DNA of 64,000 nt from contig WPIO01000031.1 in assembly GCA_009760855.2 (NCBI GenBank), forward strand, positions 1,479,501-1,543,500. The letters are read 5' to 3'. Every line of letters begins with the position of its first letter. The first letter of the stretch is position 1. This DNA comes from Cristatella mucedo. Lineage: Eukaryota; Bryozoa; Phylactolaemata; Cristatellidae. Under the pieces are notes generated by a model. That model made no database searches. It saw only the letters and a program-made list of their open reading frames with translations, and was not told the DNA's origin. Below are positions 32,210 through 46,000 of this stretch, one piece after another. Both the position numbers and the translations under genes were made by a program.

Positions 32210-33370
32210 GCAAACGATTCACTCTTACAAATGTGTCTTGGGTCTATTTTGGTCAATTGAATAACTGCGGAGAGCATTAACGGCAACTGTGCTCAGAGTA
32301 GGAAAAAGAGTTCAGTGCCCTGCAGCCATAAACAGTGGGAGTAGGTCAACTTGGGATGTCTTTCAGCATGCCAACGAAGTTGCATCCAGTGTCTAAAGCC
32401 CATCCTTGTCAGGCCACAGTCCTTGTCATGCCACTGATGCACTATTGACACAAAATGTCGGCACTACACGAATGCTGTTCTTAATCGTGTGCAAGGCCTT
32501 ACTTGGTTCATGGGGTCGTCCTCAATTGGATCTACTTGAGGCATTGCTAAGTTAAGTACATGCACTATGAACGAGGGCATCAGCTTTATCACCCTCCGGC
32601 CGACCACAAGTTGCTGCTCAGCCTTGCACCGTGCACCTAGTACTATTTGCTTGCTAGTCGTCTTTCACTGTCAAAAATGTGTAACTGGGTAGGAAATCGA
32701 GCTTCTGCTCCCTATGTTTGGCTCCTTACACGTTTACCAGATGCTAGATGCAATGTGTTATAATCTTCCCAAAGCCTCGAAAAGAACCAGGTTCGGCATG
32801 CTGTAGACAAGCAGTGACTTTACAGGGGCTGAAATGGAACAGTGACATATAATCCTACAGAGCAGGATGATAATGCAACTGATGTCCCGAGCGGGCCACA
32901 TCACAGTAATGGTGCCCCGAGATTAGTACGGTAGCACATCCGTTGACTGAAAATGAAATCTTTACAAATGTGCTTAAAAATGCTATCAAACTATGAACGT
33001 GTATGCAAAATATATAAGCATGTGAGAAATGGTATAACCTTAGCCGTGAGGATCAGCATGCTTGGCATTCCTGCCCAAGAGAGCAATCGCGGTGCCTCCA
33101 AGATTCTAGTAATGTCATTTGGTTCTCGGTACACGAGAGCTTAAGTCAGTCTCCATAAAACGACGCGGCCAACACTAATACCAATGAAAACCAGTTACAA
33201 AGAGCCGCCAACCTACCCTGGAGAGATGTAGCCCTGGAGATCAAAAGTAACATTACGAGACGGCTGAACCTCTTCAAAAACTCTCGAGGAAATAAAAACC
33301 TTCAACGAATGCTGTTAGGTGGATGCGCACGGTCAAGTTGAGATTAAAACACTCAAAACAGTTGGCTACG
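32210..33370. other. Intergenic stretch without recognised features
   Basis: I see no gene, SINE or LINE here. It lies between LINE repeats and the 3' end of PDZD11. Confidence 0.5.
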
Positions 33371-33377
33371 ATAAAAA

Positions 33378-33383
33378 TTTAAT
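33378..33383 (-). terminator. PDZD11: Probable PDZD11 polyadenylation signal
   Basis: TTTAAT on the plus strand is ATTAAA on the minus strand, about 150 nt after the PDZD11 stop codon. Confidence 0.45.
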
Positions 33384-33531
33384 GTGTAAGCAATCTCATA
33401 CAAGGAAGACATTGGAATGTATTAAGTTACATCAGTCGCTTGCTGTACTGAAAACACCAGTTACATCAGTTCTTACATGACGACATGAGTACCTCAGAAA
33501 CAACAGTACGGTACGGAAGCTACAGAGGGCA

Positions 33532-33566
33532 TTACATGCCACGCCTTTCATATGTCTGTGTATATC
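33532..33566 (-). CDS. PDZD11: PDZD11 exon 6 (last)
   Basis: Minus-strand acceptor TTTTTGTTTTAG/GATATA after a good pyrimidine tract. It completes a split Gly codon and encodes [10 protein letters not shown] followed by TAA; human ends YHRQKERTVH. Confidence 0.85.
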
Positions 33567-34012
33567 CTAAAACAAAAAGAAAACACGTGTCTAACAAGGT
33601 TATTAGAAATATTTGAGTCACGTGTATTTTGATGCAGATCCGTGTTGACAAGCAAAGGAATACTTCGGCAGCAACAATAAATCTAGTGAACTTACCATAA
33701 GGAAAGTATTTAACGGTCAACTCGACCAGTGTGTGTTTTTTAAGTATCCTCACCGCCTACAACATTCGTGTAACAGTGTAAAAGCACAAACGTCGAGTGA
33801 CCACGATGCAACCTAGCAATGCAGCAACCACCTGGCTACATCAAGCATGTTGCCATCGCATGAAGGTAAAGAAAGGTATTACCTTCCTAGAATAACTGCA
33901 AGTGGTCCTGATAAATATTGGCTTTTAACGTCGCTCAAATTTCACATTGATTATCTGCTTCCTGGGGAATACTTGTCTGATTAATGATTCAAACAACTGT
34001 CATTCCATCTAT

Positions 34013-34055
<43 letters not shown>

Positions 34056-37000
34056 AGATCTGTGTCTCTTTCTATCTCTAATCTCACAGTCTAACAAAGA
34101 TGAGCAGAACTGCCTGTAGGGCATAATGCAGCCAAATATCGGCCTCCGAGCAAGCACTCACAAACAGTAACGTTGGTCATGCAAACAAACACGTACACTT
34201 ACCTCTGTATGTTCAATATTTAGGAAACTTTCCCTATTGACTGCAATTATCTGGTCACCCTCTCTCAGACCAATGCGATCAGCTTCGGTATGTGGTGTCA
34301 CCTTAACCAAAATGTAAAGTGTCATTAAACAGCAGTTGGCGACCAGAAAATTATCAGAGACAGCCATTACCAGCAGCGGTAAATCAATCAAATGTCTTCT
34401 TAGAGTCTTAAAAGTCAACGACAATACACCCAAACCAGGCAACATTGTTAATAACATAGACAAGAAAATGTTAGATGTCATTTAATGAACTATTGAACGA
34501 TCTGGATATATTAATTGGGAGAAAAGACGAATGCCACCACACCAAAGTGTCTCTCCTTGCCTGTTTTGTGCTACGAAAGTTTGATGGGCTATAACTACAG
34601 TGCAAGACTCGCCAAATCACGTTCAACACTCATTTACTGTTACTTACCATGACACTACCATGAGACAGCATTAGTTGTAGGTGACGTGGAAAGTTCCACG
34701 TCACCCACAACTATTGTCTCGATAGCTTGGTCTGGGCAGACAAGTTCTTTAGCACAAACTCCCTTTACAAAAGTGCCACTACTAGCTTGCATATTGGTGG
34801 ACAAAAGAAAGTGAGCAATCAAACATAATCAAGCGGCATAAAGCAGCTCCACAGTCAACTCTGCCTACTTTCAGCAACATAACACTGCTAAAATTCGGGC
34901 TTGTTTAGACAGGGGTACCACATGTAAATTGGTCCATGCATTTGCAACATCCCGTCTTGACTTCTGTAACTCACTGCTTGCTGGTATACCAGCCTGTGCA
35001 CTCAGGCTCTTATAGCTGGTGCAAAACTCTGCAGCTGGGCTTGTCTTGTCATGAGAGTCGCAGTTGCCACATCATATCACTTCTCGCTGACTTGCACTGG
35101 CTCCCGATCAAGCAACGCATCGACTTCAAGGTTTTGCCAGTCACTTTAGATCTCTTCATTCTTTGGCTCTAACCTACCTATCAGATCTACTCCCCCACCA
35201 GGTTAAGCATTGTACCACATGCTTTTCAGAATTTAACTGTTTACCCATACCTCGTGCAAATCTCAAATCCTTTGGAGACTGTGCCTTTAGTTCGCATGCT
35301 TCCAAAGCCTGGAACTCACTCCTGACTTGTGGCACGACATCTCCTGACTTGATCATATTTAAAAAGAAACTAAAAACGCATTTATTTATCACAGCATTTA
35401 GTGAGTCTTGTGATTCGTCCTTTATTTGCTTATGCTTGCTGACACTGTGCATGCTGCCACTGACCGAGTGCACGTCACCCCTAACCATGTTATGCTTGTT
35501 GTCATTATGCATGCTACCACTAACCATTCGGCTAAACGGGCTATAGGACACATTCACTGCAGCACGGCATGCAAAAAAGCAGCAAAGGTTTGAATTGTCA
35601 GCTAAAGAACAATGAGAGTATGTGAGCATCAAGTTTATTACTTAAATAGACTCGGCTTATGATTTGGAACTGAACCAAGCTGCCAGTGCCATGAAGTAAA
35701 AAAAAAACTGGTGTGGATATTGGATGGGGGCCTGTCAGAAGCTCATGAACTAAAAGGAAGCATGGACAGCTGTAAGACGTCTGTTTGAAATCGACACGGC
35801 ACCCAGGCAGGAATCCATGACCAAAATGTGAAGTAGGCATCAGGCGTTCAAGCAGCAAGTCAGCAGCACTAACTAGACCACTCGGCTAGACTACAGGAGC
35901 AACTGCAATGGTGACTACACCGTCGGCAATAATATTGATAAAGATGCCCACTCATTGTGTGATATTATGGGGCATTCTAGTTCTGTTTAAAATAGGACCA
36001 CGGTGCATGATAAGATCTGTGATACTGGCTTGTTAGGAATAACATCCTATTAAACATGTAAGGCTTAAAAGGAAACCACGTTATTCTTGTTGTTTATCGA
36101 GCATGATACCAGTAACCATTCGATCGTGCTTCCTTTGCAGCAAACGCGCCAAGAAAGAGATTGAGTTCTCTTCGGGTGCTTTATCAAACGTATCATTATT
36201 ATTATTATTATCAAGACCTGGCTACTTTCTTTTGAATTGCAGCCTCCATACCTAGCAAGTGCTTCAAAGAGCAACTTCGCAGTTGCATAATTGTGTTCAT
36301 TGTCCTTTACCTAATACTTGCATGCTCCCCTCATCTATTAGGCAGCTGAAAATGATAACAAATGCCAAACAGTAAGTCATACTAGACAGTTAGAACTCTC
36401 TCAACTCCCTTGCTGCAGGTATTAGTGACATTCACACTTGGAAATGTACAACTTTTTTTTAAATTGAATCGCGATAAAACCAACTCAATAGCTATAGGAA
36501 AACCTAGTGTTACTCAGAATGTGTTAGCCCCAACCTTCCAAATGGACTGGGCCAGCATATCACTCCTAGAGCATCAGCAAAAGTTCTGGGCATCCGGTTC
36601 CAAAGTGACCTTTCTCCAGACGACCGGATCGGCTCGTCTTTTTCCAGACGACCGGATCGGCAGTCAAGTCAGGCTGCTTGCAGCTGCGTAACATTGAGAA
36701 TATTACCAGTGAAATTAGGCACTTATGGCTGTGTAAAACTCAGCAGCTTGGCTTGTCTGTCGTAAATGTCGCAATTGCCCAATTACACCACTTCTCACAG
36801 ACCTGGACCGGCTCCTCATTAAGCAGCATATCGACTTCAAGGTTTTCTGTCACTCACTTTTCGATCCCTTCATTTTCTTTCTCCGACTTACCTATAGAAA
36901 CTACTCCCTAATCAGGCCAGACATCTTACTTTCCTCAATCAAGTCGTTTAACTTCGCCTCGACCCTCGACCTCAAATCCTTTGAAAACCGTGCCTTATGC

Positions 37001-40000
37001 TCCGAAAGCCTGGAACGCACTCCCGACACATGTGCCGACATCCCCTGATATGACATTTAAAAAAAGCAGTTCCTTACAGCAATTGTTTGGTCCGTGTGAA
37101 TTGGCGTTTATGTGCTTATGCATGTTGATGCTGTGCATGTTATCACTAACCACATTGACATGTTTCCTTTACAGCACATGTAAAGTGCATAGAAAGATTA
37201 AGTTCTCTGATGGTGGTCTACAAATGTATTATTATTGCTAATATTGTTATTATTATTACTCCTACTAGAAGTGTGCACGTTACCAGGGTACGGAAGTGAA
37301 ACTGTGCTCCCCCTGGGCTAAGACCCTAGCTAAGCCAATTAATGTTATTGTAGGCAATGTTTATTCTTACAAAATTAGTTGATAAGCTAAATTATGGTTT
37401 GTGAATGACACCCCAGGTGGAGGGCGTAGCTAAATGTAGTGAGCAGTCAACCGTTTCATTCAGCTGACTGCTGACTTACGTGTTTGACCTATCTGTGCTG
37501 TCAGTAGCTAGATGCAGTGCAAAGCAAGCTGAAGTACGCTACCGAATCTTGACAAAACTTGATAGGCATGTGATCATACACATGCAGCCTTTTAGTGTTA
37601 TGGTTATCTTCACATGATCTCGAGCTTGTTTGAGGTTCCTGTTGTTCCCCTTGCAAGCTGTTCATCACGGACGATTCGAATCGATCGGTGGTCGTGGTGG
37701 AGGGCAATACACTGTTCGTCAAATGCAACCTTGCAACGCTGGCGAGCTGTCCTCACCTTGGAGACAAAAACTCCTGAGAGCTGCTCACTCCCGCCACGGA
37801 TATTGAAGCCCAGCTGGAATGAGAGGAAGTGAGGCGGTTCACTCTATCGCTGACCGAGCTGGTCCACTCACAAAGCAATGTGGCTGCAATCTTCACCTTT
37901 CGGATACTACCGTTCGGGTATATATTAAGCTGGCGCCAGGAAGTGATGCCCAGCCACTGTGCACAACCACAGAACCACTAATGTCACCTACGTTAAGATC
38001 ACTTACACGTTAAGTACACTTGCCGTGTGAGCAGGCACATCCATAGCACGGTTCCAAATTACGAAAGATGAGTTCGATCCATCATTCTAGGAAATTGAAG
38101 AGGTTCTGGCAGCATGTCTCTGCTAGATTCGTTAGCCGTGATGGCACACTAGGTAAGGTGGTTGCTTTCACGACCTCGGTCCCGAGGTCGTGGGTTCGAT
38201 TCCTGCTGTGGGCGATCCTTTATCGCCACTGCAGGCGGTGGTGATAGCCGTAAAGACTCTTCTGTCGCTATACAAAAGGAGTATGTTTAATCAGCTAGGA
38301 TTTATTTTATTTATTTTAATGTTGCTGATTATCATTTAGCAGCAGGGTCTCTGCCCAGCCCAAGTCCCATACCGGGTTACTTCTGAAGACCAAGTACCCA
38401 AGAAATGCAATGTAGAAAGAATCTAGCAGAGACATGCTGCCGGAACCTCTTCAATTTCCTAGAATGATGGATCGAACTCATCTTCGTAATTTGGAACCGT
38501 GCTATGGATGTGCCTGCTCGCACGGCAAGTGTACGACCTTAACGTAGGTGTAAGACCTAAAGTGTAAGACCTTAATGCTTTGCCTGCTTGAAAAGGAAAA
38601 ACATTTCTGGTGATACACAATGGACAGTTTGCAAGTAACAAATTATAAGGATAGACTGCAGCAAGGTGTGCTCATTGCTTGCCATATGTCAGCATATTTC
38701 ACATTCATTCGATATGGCCGAGATGAATAAATAAAAGAGAACCTGATGTTAGAGACCAAGAAACCTGGTGTAATAGTTTAGCATAGTCACAAAAAATAAG
38801 TCAACTACAGACCGCTGTCTGGGTCGATGTTGTTGTGGGCACTGGCTGTTAATCGTGATGTGCCACACGAGGTATCAGATGTTAAACCGCCTTTTTTAAG
38901 TTTAGGTGGAACAGCCATAACATGCTCTGTGCACATATCAGTTGTGGGGCTTCCATGACGCTCTACCACTAACCATTCAACCCCACTAACCATTCAACTA
39001 TACTTCCTTTGCAGTACATGTAGTGCCTAGAAAGAGATTAAGTTATCTGAGAGTGCTATAAAAATGTATAATTATTATTACTAGAAAATACCTGGATTCA
39101 CAGCAATCCTCGGGATTGCGGTAAAACTGCATGGCGGACATGAATAAATCAATGAGTCGGTGAATACTGGGCCAGTGCTGCTCTACAACACCCAGTGGAT
39201 AGCCAAGGCATGCACATTAAGGCTTCATAGCATGCTAAAAGAAAGTCAGCTACCACATCTCCCACACAAGTTACCGGAAGAAAGTATACATGAATCACCC
39301 AACAATATGATTGCACTGCAGAGTCAAACAGCCGGTAGCAACAGCAGATAGACCATATAAGAAAAAGCAACTATGCATCTTAGATGTAGGTCACTTGTCA
39401 ACTATCTAATACCCCTTCAAGCAAAAACATCGAGCTAGGTTTCGATCGCCCCACCTAGGGAAGCTAGCTGCTCAAGGAGCTAGGAGGCGACAGATTAAAC
39501 CAAGTGGGGCAAGGCACGGCAGCAACCAATCAATAAGGGTGCAAAGCCAGCACAATGAATCACAAACAGAAAGGTATAAGCATATGCAAAAACCAATATA
39601 TAAGCTCACGTGGTAGATTGCATCCCCTAGTGACAGCAGCAGCAGCAACAAATATGAATTTATACATTCGTTCCACTTGAAACTACTCAAATATCTGAAA
39701 GGCAGGTGCACGAACAAAAAGACCACCAGCAATGCCAGTGAGATACTTTGGCAACAAGTGTGCAATGCAAAGCCGACCATCCATGCCCTCTTGATCTTTC
39801 ACTATGAGCGGCTGGGCAAATAAATATTCACATAAGAGCCCCCAACAGTTGGCACACTGGCTAGACCAGAAGTATGCAAAAAAGTCGTGCAACCAGATGG
39901 AATTCTCGAATGTAGTCCCTGAACTGAGGCTGACAGAGCCGCCAGGTTAATGCGACAGAGCAGGCTGCTGCTGCTACATGCCTGGTCTGATGGCTTTCCC

Positions 40001-43000
40001 CTGCGGAGACGCAGCACTCTGATGGAGAACTGTTCCAAGTCCTTCTTATAGTTATCAAGGAACTGTCTCTATAAAAGTAAAAGAAAGCAGTTCGAATTAT
40101 CAAGAGGAGCAGACATGCAAGAGTGTGAGAACTTATTTGCATGAACTCGCAACTATAGCCGAGCATTTGCATTCAACCAATATCGATCTCCACATAGGTC
40201 AGTGACACATAGAACACCCCGAGAACACCCGCGACTCACATGAGGCCGGCTTTGCATAAAGCAGATGGCTCTGGGTGTGCCTTTGAGCTCAACAATGCAA
40301 TGCTACTGCATCTTCACCACTGGCTACTAAGTAAAACACATCAGACTGAGAAAGTGCCATACTTTGCTGTCCACACAAGTCCAGGCAAAGCCTGAATGAG
40401 GTTCAGCCCACTATAAAATGCTCAATAGCCAACAACATCATTTCTCACACGATGAGGCCCCATTGGGTCAACACATGTGAAACAGGAGCCAGCCAGATAC
40501 GAGCCAGCCATGAGCAGCAAATCATCACAAACAGTCGGATGAGAAGTGCAACAAGGATCGGCAGCCATGATTAGTTTTTAGAAACTATATTAGTTTTTGG
40601 CAGCGGGAGAGAGAATAGTCAGCTATTGTTACACAAGCTGACATGAGCGAGTGGTATTGAGGGTCTGGGAGCGAATGGGTAATGAATGCATCAGCCACAA
40701 GATGGTGCGGGCAGATCGTGAAATGCACCGGGATGAGGGGAGTGCCTAAGAAAATTAACAGTCCTTCAGCAGTTCATCTCAATATGGAGGAGTCACACCA
40801 TGGCTAACCATGGTGGCCCCCTTGGACCAACCTGAAAGGTGCATCTGGCGAATGCAATCCCCTGGCAAGGTCAAGATATGGTCCCACCTTGGCTTAATCC
40901 TGGCTATGCCTACGACATTGTGCCTACAGCAACTCCAATGCCTTTGGCAGCTCCTCCGGCTACAGAAAGCAGGGGCAAGGCAACAGATCAAAGCAGATGT
41001 GCAAAACATAAATATATAAAGCCTGCTCCATTCCAACATCATAATCTCAAAGTAACCAATGTACATCCAAGGATTATGTAGCAAACAGCAAAAATCAGTG
41101 TGTCGGGCGAACATTAAATTACCATAAGCAGCACCATGTCATATGCACCTTATTTCCTCGAAAACCATTACTCGATTTCAAAACCGAGCTCAAGCTGTTC
41201 ACAGTAAGTGCGCCAGTAGTAGTAGCAGCAGCAGCAGCAGAACTGTCCCTGAGTGGCCAGCCCTTATCACTCCCACTGTGGCCCATGCATATGCGTGCCA
41301 ACATAAAACCTGTGGAATTAGTGCACAGCTATCATGCCACTCAAGCTTATGGACAAGAGAAAATTCGAAGGCGGCAGACTTAAAAAAGACAGAATTGATA
41401 ATGCTACAAATCAGATTAGATCATAAAAACTGCTGCGATAGCAATGCCAATTGCATCAAGGAAATTAAACCCAACTTGGCCAATTGAAGAGCCCAAATTC
41501 GAACGGGGTGAATATACTTGCAAGACCAGAAGCTCGAGCTTAATTTTTTAGGACTTCGGATGCAAAGAAGCATTCATTGATATAATAATAATAATAATGC
41601 ACTTGATAAAGCACCCTCAGAGAACTCAATCTCTTTCTAAGCGCTTTACATTTGCTGCAAAGGGAAATGCAATTGAATGGTGAGTAATATCATGCTTGAT
41701 AAACAACATGAATAACATAGTTAAGGGTGACATGCACAGGATCAGCATGCAAATGTGGTTAGTGGCAGCATGCACAGTGTCAGCATGCATAAGCATATGA
41801 AGGACGAGTCACAGGGAATCACTAAATGCTGTCCAAATTAGGTGTTTTTAAGTTCTTTTTAAATGTGGTCAAGTCAGGGGATGTTCTGAAGCAGGTAGGG
41901 AGGGAGTTCCAGGCTTTGGGAGCATACGAACTAAATGCACGGTCTCCAAAGGATTTGAGGTTTGTACGAGGTACTTGTAGACTGTTGGATTCTGAAAAGC
42001 ACGTGGTACGATGCTTGGCCTGGTGGGGGAGTAGATCTGAGAGACAGGCTGGAGCCAAAGACTGAAGTGACCTAAATGTGAGCCACAAAACCTTGAAGTC
42101 GATCCGTTGCTTGACTGGTAGCCAGTGCAGGTCGGCGAGAAGTGGTGTGATGTGGCAACTGCAACGCTCACGACAGACAAGCCTAGCTGCAGAGTTTTGC
42201 ACCAGCTGCAATCGCCTGATCGCACATGCTGGTAGGCCAGTAAGCAGTGAGTTGCAGAAGTCGAGATGGGATGTCACGAATGCATGGACCAACTTGGACG
42301 TGGTATCCTTATTTAAACAAGCCCGAATTTTAGCAATGTTATGTAGCTGAAAGTAGGCAGATTTGACTGTGGAGCTGATGCGGTCGTCTAACGAGAGGTC
42401 ACTTTGGAACATGACACCTAGATTTCGAACTGATTCAACGGGAGATATGCTGGCAGAGCCAATTTTGAGCATCAGCCTTTCCAATTTCCGAATCACACTG
42501 GGTTTGCCCATAAATAGTAAGTTAGTTTTACCATCGTTCAGTTTTAGAAAATTTGCTGCCATCCAGGTGCAGATGTCATGAATACATGCAGCAAGTGAGT
42601 TGAGAGAATTTGAGGTGCTCGAAGGCTGGGAGGAATCAAAGCAAAGGTACAACTGAGTGTATTCCACATAGAAGTGAAAGCCTAGATTGTGCTTGGCAAT
42701 CACATCAGCAAGAGGGAGAGTATAAACCGTGAAAAGAACCAGACCTAGCACGGAGCCCTGAGGTACCCCATATTTCAGAGGCACTTAGGATGATCTTTGT
42801 CCATTCACGTCAATACTCCGGAGTCTCCCACTGAGATAGGACCTGAATAATTGCAGAGCAATGCCAGTGATGCCCAGGCGAGATGAGAGGTGCTCTAGAA
42901 GAACTTTGTGATCGATAGTATCAAAAGCTGCCGAAAGATCGAGCACAACAAGCAGAGACACTACCCGTGTCTGCATTCCTAAGTAGGTCGTTGTATACCC

Positions 43001-46000
43001 TAAGCAATGCTGACTCTGTGGAGTGATTAGCTCTAGAGCCAGACTGGAACTTACTAGCAAGGTTTGAAGTTTCGATATATGAGTTCAGCTGGTCCGCCAC
43101 GACCCGTTCCAGTGTCTTTGATAGGAATGGTAGAAGGGAGACTGAGCGGCAGTTGCTCAAGTTCTCTTGGTCTAGTGTTGCTTTCTTGAGAAGTGGCCTG
43201 ACTACAGCTTTTTTGAAAGGTGCTGGGACATGACCTGAGGCTAATGATATATTAATGATGTTAGTTATGCATGGCAGCAGCAGATCAATGCACCGTAGGA
43301 GCAGGATAGTGGGAATAGGGTCCAGAGCCTGCCACGGCTTGGCTCCTTCGTACCTAGCTGAACTGCTGCATCAGTTTCAGCCTGTTCACGCCCTCAGGTC
43401 CTGTGTGGACAATAAATTAGCTGTTCCATTCCTCCGCTTAAAGACCGTTGGCGACAGAAGCTTTAGCTCTGCAGGTCCTAGGATGTGGAACTTGCTTCCA
43501 CAATTCCTATGCAACGACAACTATTCTCCTACTGCAGACTATGGCTCATTCTTTTCAGTTGTCCTGAGCTGCTACTTTCATGCTACTCACTACCTCAACT
43601 GCTCTCCTGACTCTGCTATGCTTCCCACTTTCTCTCTGTTGCGTGAGACAAAGTCTGTTGGCTACCGAATGCGTACCGAAAGCCACTTAGGCTGTGAGTG
43701 CACTATACAAAACTCTCCTGCGTAACACCCACATGGTTTTTATGACTTTGTGGTTACAGACGGAGATACATACATTACAGAGGAATTGTTGTCTTCTTTG
43801 ATTGGGATACGAACTTCAGGACTAGATCACTAGTGACCTGCTTAAATGTAGACATTGGGGTGCAGCCAGGAATCGGGGAACAGCATTCTAGTGGGGATGT
43901 TGTCACATGCATTCGTGACATCTCGTCTCGACTTCTGCAACTCACTGCTTACTGGCCTACCAGCATGTGCGATCAGGCGATTGCAGCTGGTGCAAAACTC
44001 TGCAGCTAGGCTTGTCTGTCGTGAGCGTCGCAGTTGCCACATTACTCCACTTCTCGCCGACCTGCACTGGTTACCAGTCAAGCAACGGATTGACTTCAAG
44101 GTTTTGTCGCTCACTTTTAGGTCTCTTCATTCTTTGGCTCCAGCCTATCTTTCAGATATACTACCCCATCAGGCAAAGCATCGTACCACTCGCTTTTCTG
44201 AATCCAACAGTCTAGAAATACCTCGTACAAACCTTAAATCCTTTGGAGACCGTGCATTTAGCTCGTATGCTCCCACAGCCTGGAACTCCCTCCCGACCTG
44301 CATCAGAACATCCCCTGACCTGACCACATTTAAAAGAAACTTAAAAACATACCTATTTAGGACAGCATTTAGTGGGTCCTTGTGATTCGTCCTCGATGTG
44401 CTTATGCGTGCTGACACTGTTCATGCTGCCACTAACCACATTTGCATGCTGACCCAGTGCATGTAACCCCTAACCATGTTATTCATTTTGTTTGTTTTTC
44501 AGGCATGATTTTACTTACTATTCTATTGCGTATCACTTTGCAGCAAATGTAAAGCGCCTAGAAAGAGATTAAGTTCTCTGAGGGCGCTTTATCAAGTGCA
44601 ATATTATTATTATTATTATTATTATCGCAGGGATAGACTTCCTGATCTTGTTTATCTTCTGCACAAAGAATCGAGAGAAGCGATCGGCTAGATCATCACA
44701 AGGATCATCAGGTAAGGAGCTAATCTGGGAGCGGTTGAGGAGATGGTTGATCGTCGACATCAGCATTTTTGGACTGCATCTGCGATTTAACAATGTTTTT
44801 ATAGAAGCTAGACTTGGCCTTTGCTAGGATCGATTGGTACGACCTACAGTAGTCTTCATATGCCTGTCAATGGACAGTCAGTCCTGATCTTTTGTATGCT
44901 TTTTTAAGATTGCGCTTAGTAAACCTGGCTAGTTTAATGTATGTGGTAAACCATAGGCCGTCTGGGCGGGGGCGCACAGTGCGCTTTGTCAGAGGTGCAA
45001 ACTCGTCGAGCGTGTCAGCTAATATCGTGTTGTAGCTATCTACCAATGATGACAGATCGGAGGGAGGACGGAGCAGCAGAAGGGGAAGCAGATATTCTCG
45101 CACGGACAGCATCGATGTCAAGGGTATTGAGGTTTTGCAATTCACAGGTTATTTTAGAGGAGGAGGTGGGCACACACTGTAGATTGAATGAGATCTGCAT
45201 GTGGTCAGATAAGCAGGATTTGGTGATAATTGGTGATGACAAAGTGCAGTTGTATGAGAAAATTTGGTCGAGTGTGTGACCCTTGATGTGAGTAGGGCCA
45301 TGCACGTGAGCCACAAGAGACAGTGAGTCAGTCAATGCACGAAATTCGGTGCTGAAAGCATCAGATAAGTTATCAAAGTGAATGTTGAAATCACCCATAC
45401 CGAGGAAGGATCGATTTCTTGCACACGGAATCGAAATGAGATCGGAGAAATCTGAGATAAAGGAGGATTTGGTACCTGGTGGGCGATAGACTACTGCCAC
45501 TATCGGTAGCTTGTTTTCGGATGAGACCAAGACAATTGATTCAAAAGACTGCTTCGAGGGTACTTCAAATGGCTTGAAGTTGAATTTCGAGCGCACGATA
45601 ACAGCAACTCCACCTCCAGTTTTGATTGATCTAGGGGTGTGGAAGAAACCAGATGGATTGATCACGATAGATAAGCTTCATTTACGATAATAATCATACG
45701 ACTAAAACAATCATAAAGCCAACGTACTGATCAGTCAAGAATGGGCTGTGAATTCTTTCAGCTATAGAGAAAGTGTAAAAAGCCATATTTTACTAACAGG
45801 TGACATGGCAGACTGCAGATCTTGTATATCTGTAAAGCCGTCTTTGATCAAGAGTGTAAACTTAAACTCCCGATCGAACAGCAGATATAATCAAAATTCT
45901 CTCCAACAATAATAATAATATATTGTATAGTGCCCTCAGAGAACTAAATCTCTTTCTTGGCACTTTACAGATACTGTATGGAAAGCATTAACGAATGATT

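Noticed and set aside
40839-41081. Plus-strand Pro/Ala-rich 80-aa frame
   Set aside because: It contains a mildly suggestive stretch but no acceptor/donor pair or known domain, and it lies in PDZD11 intron 1 on the other strand.
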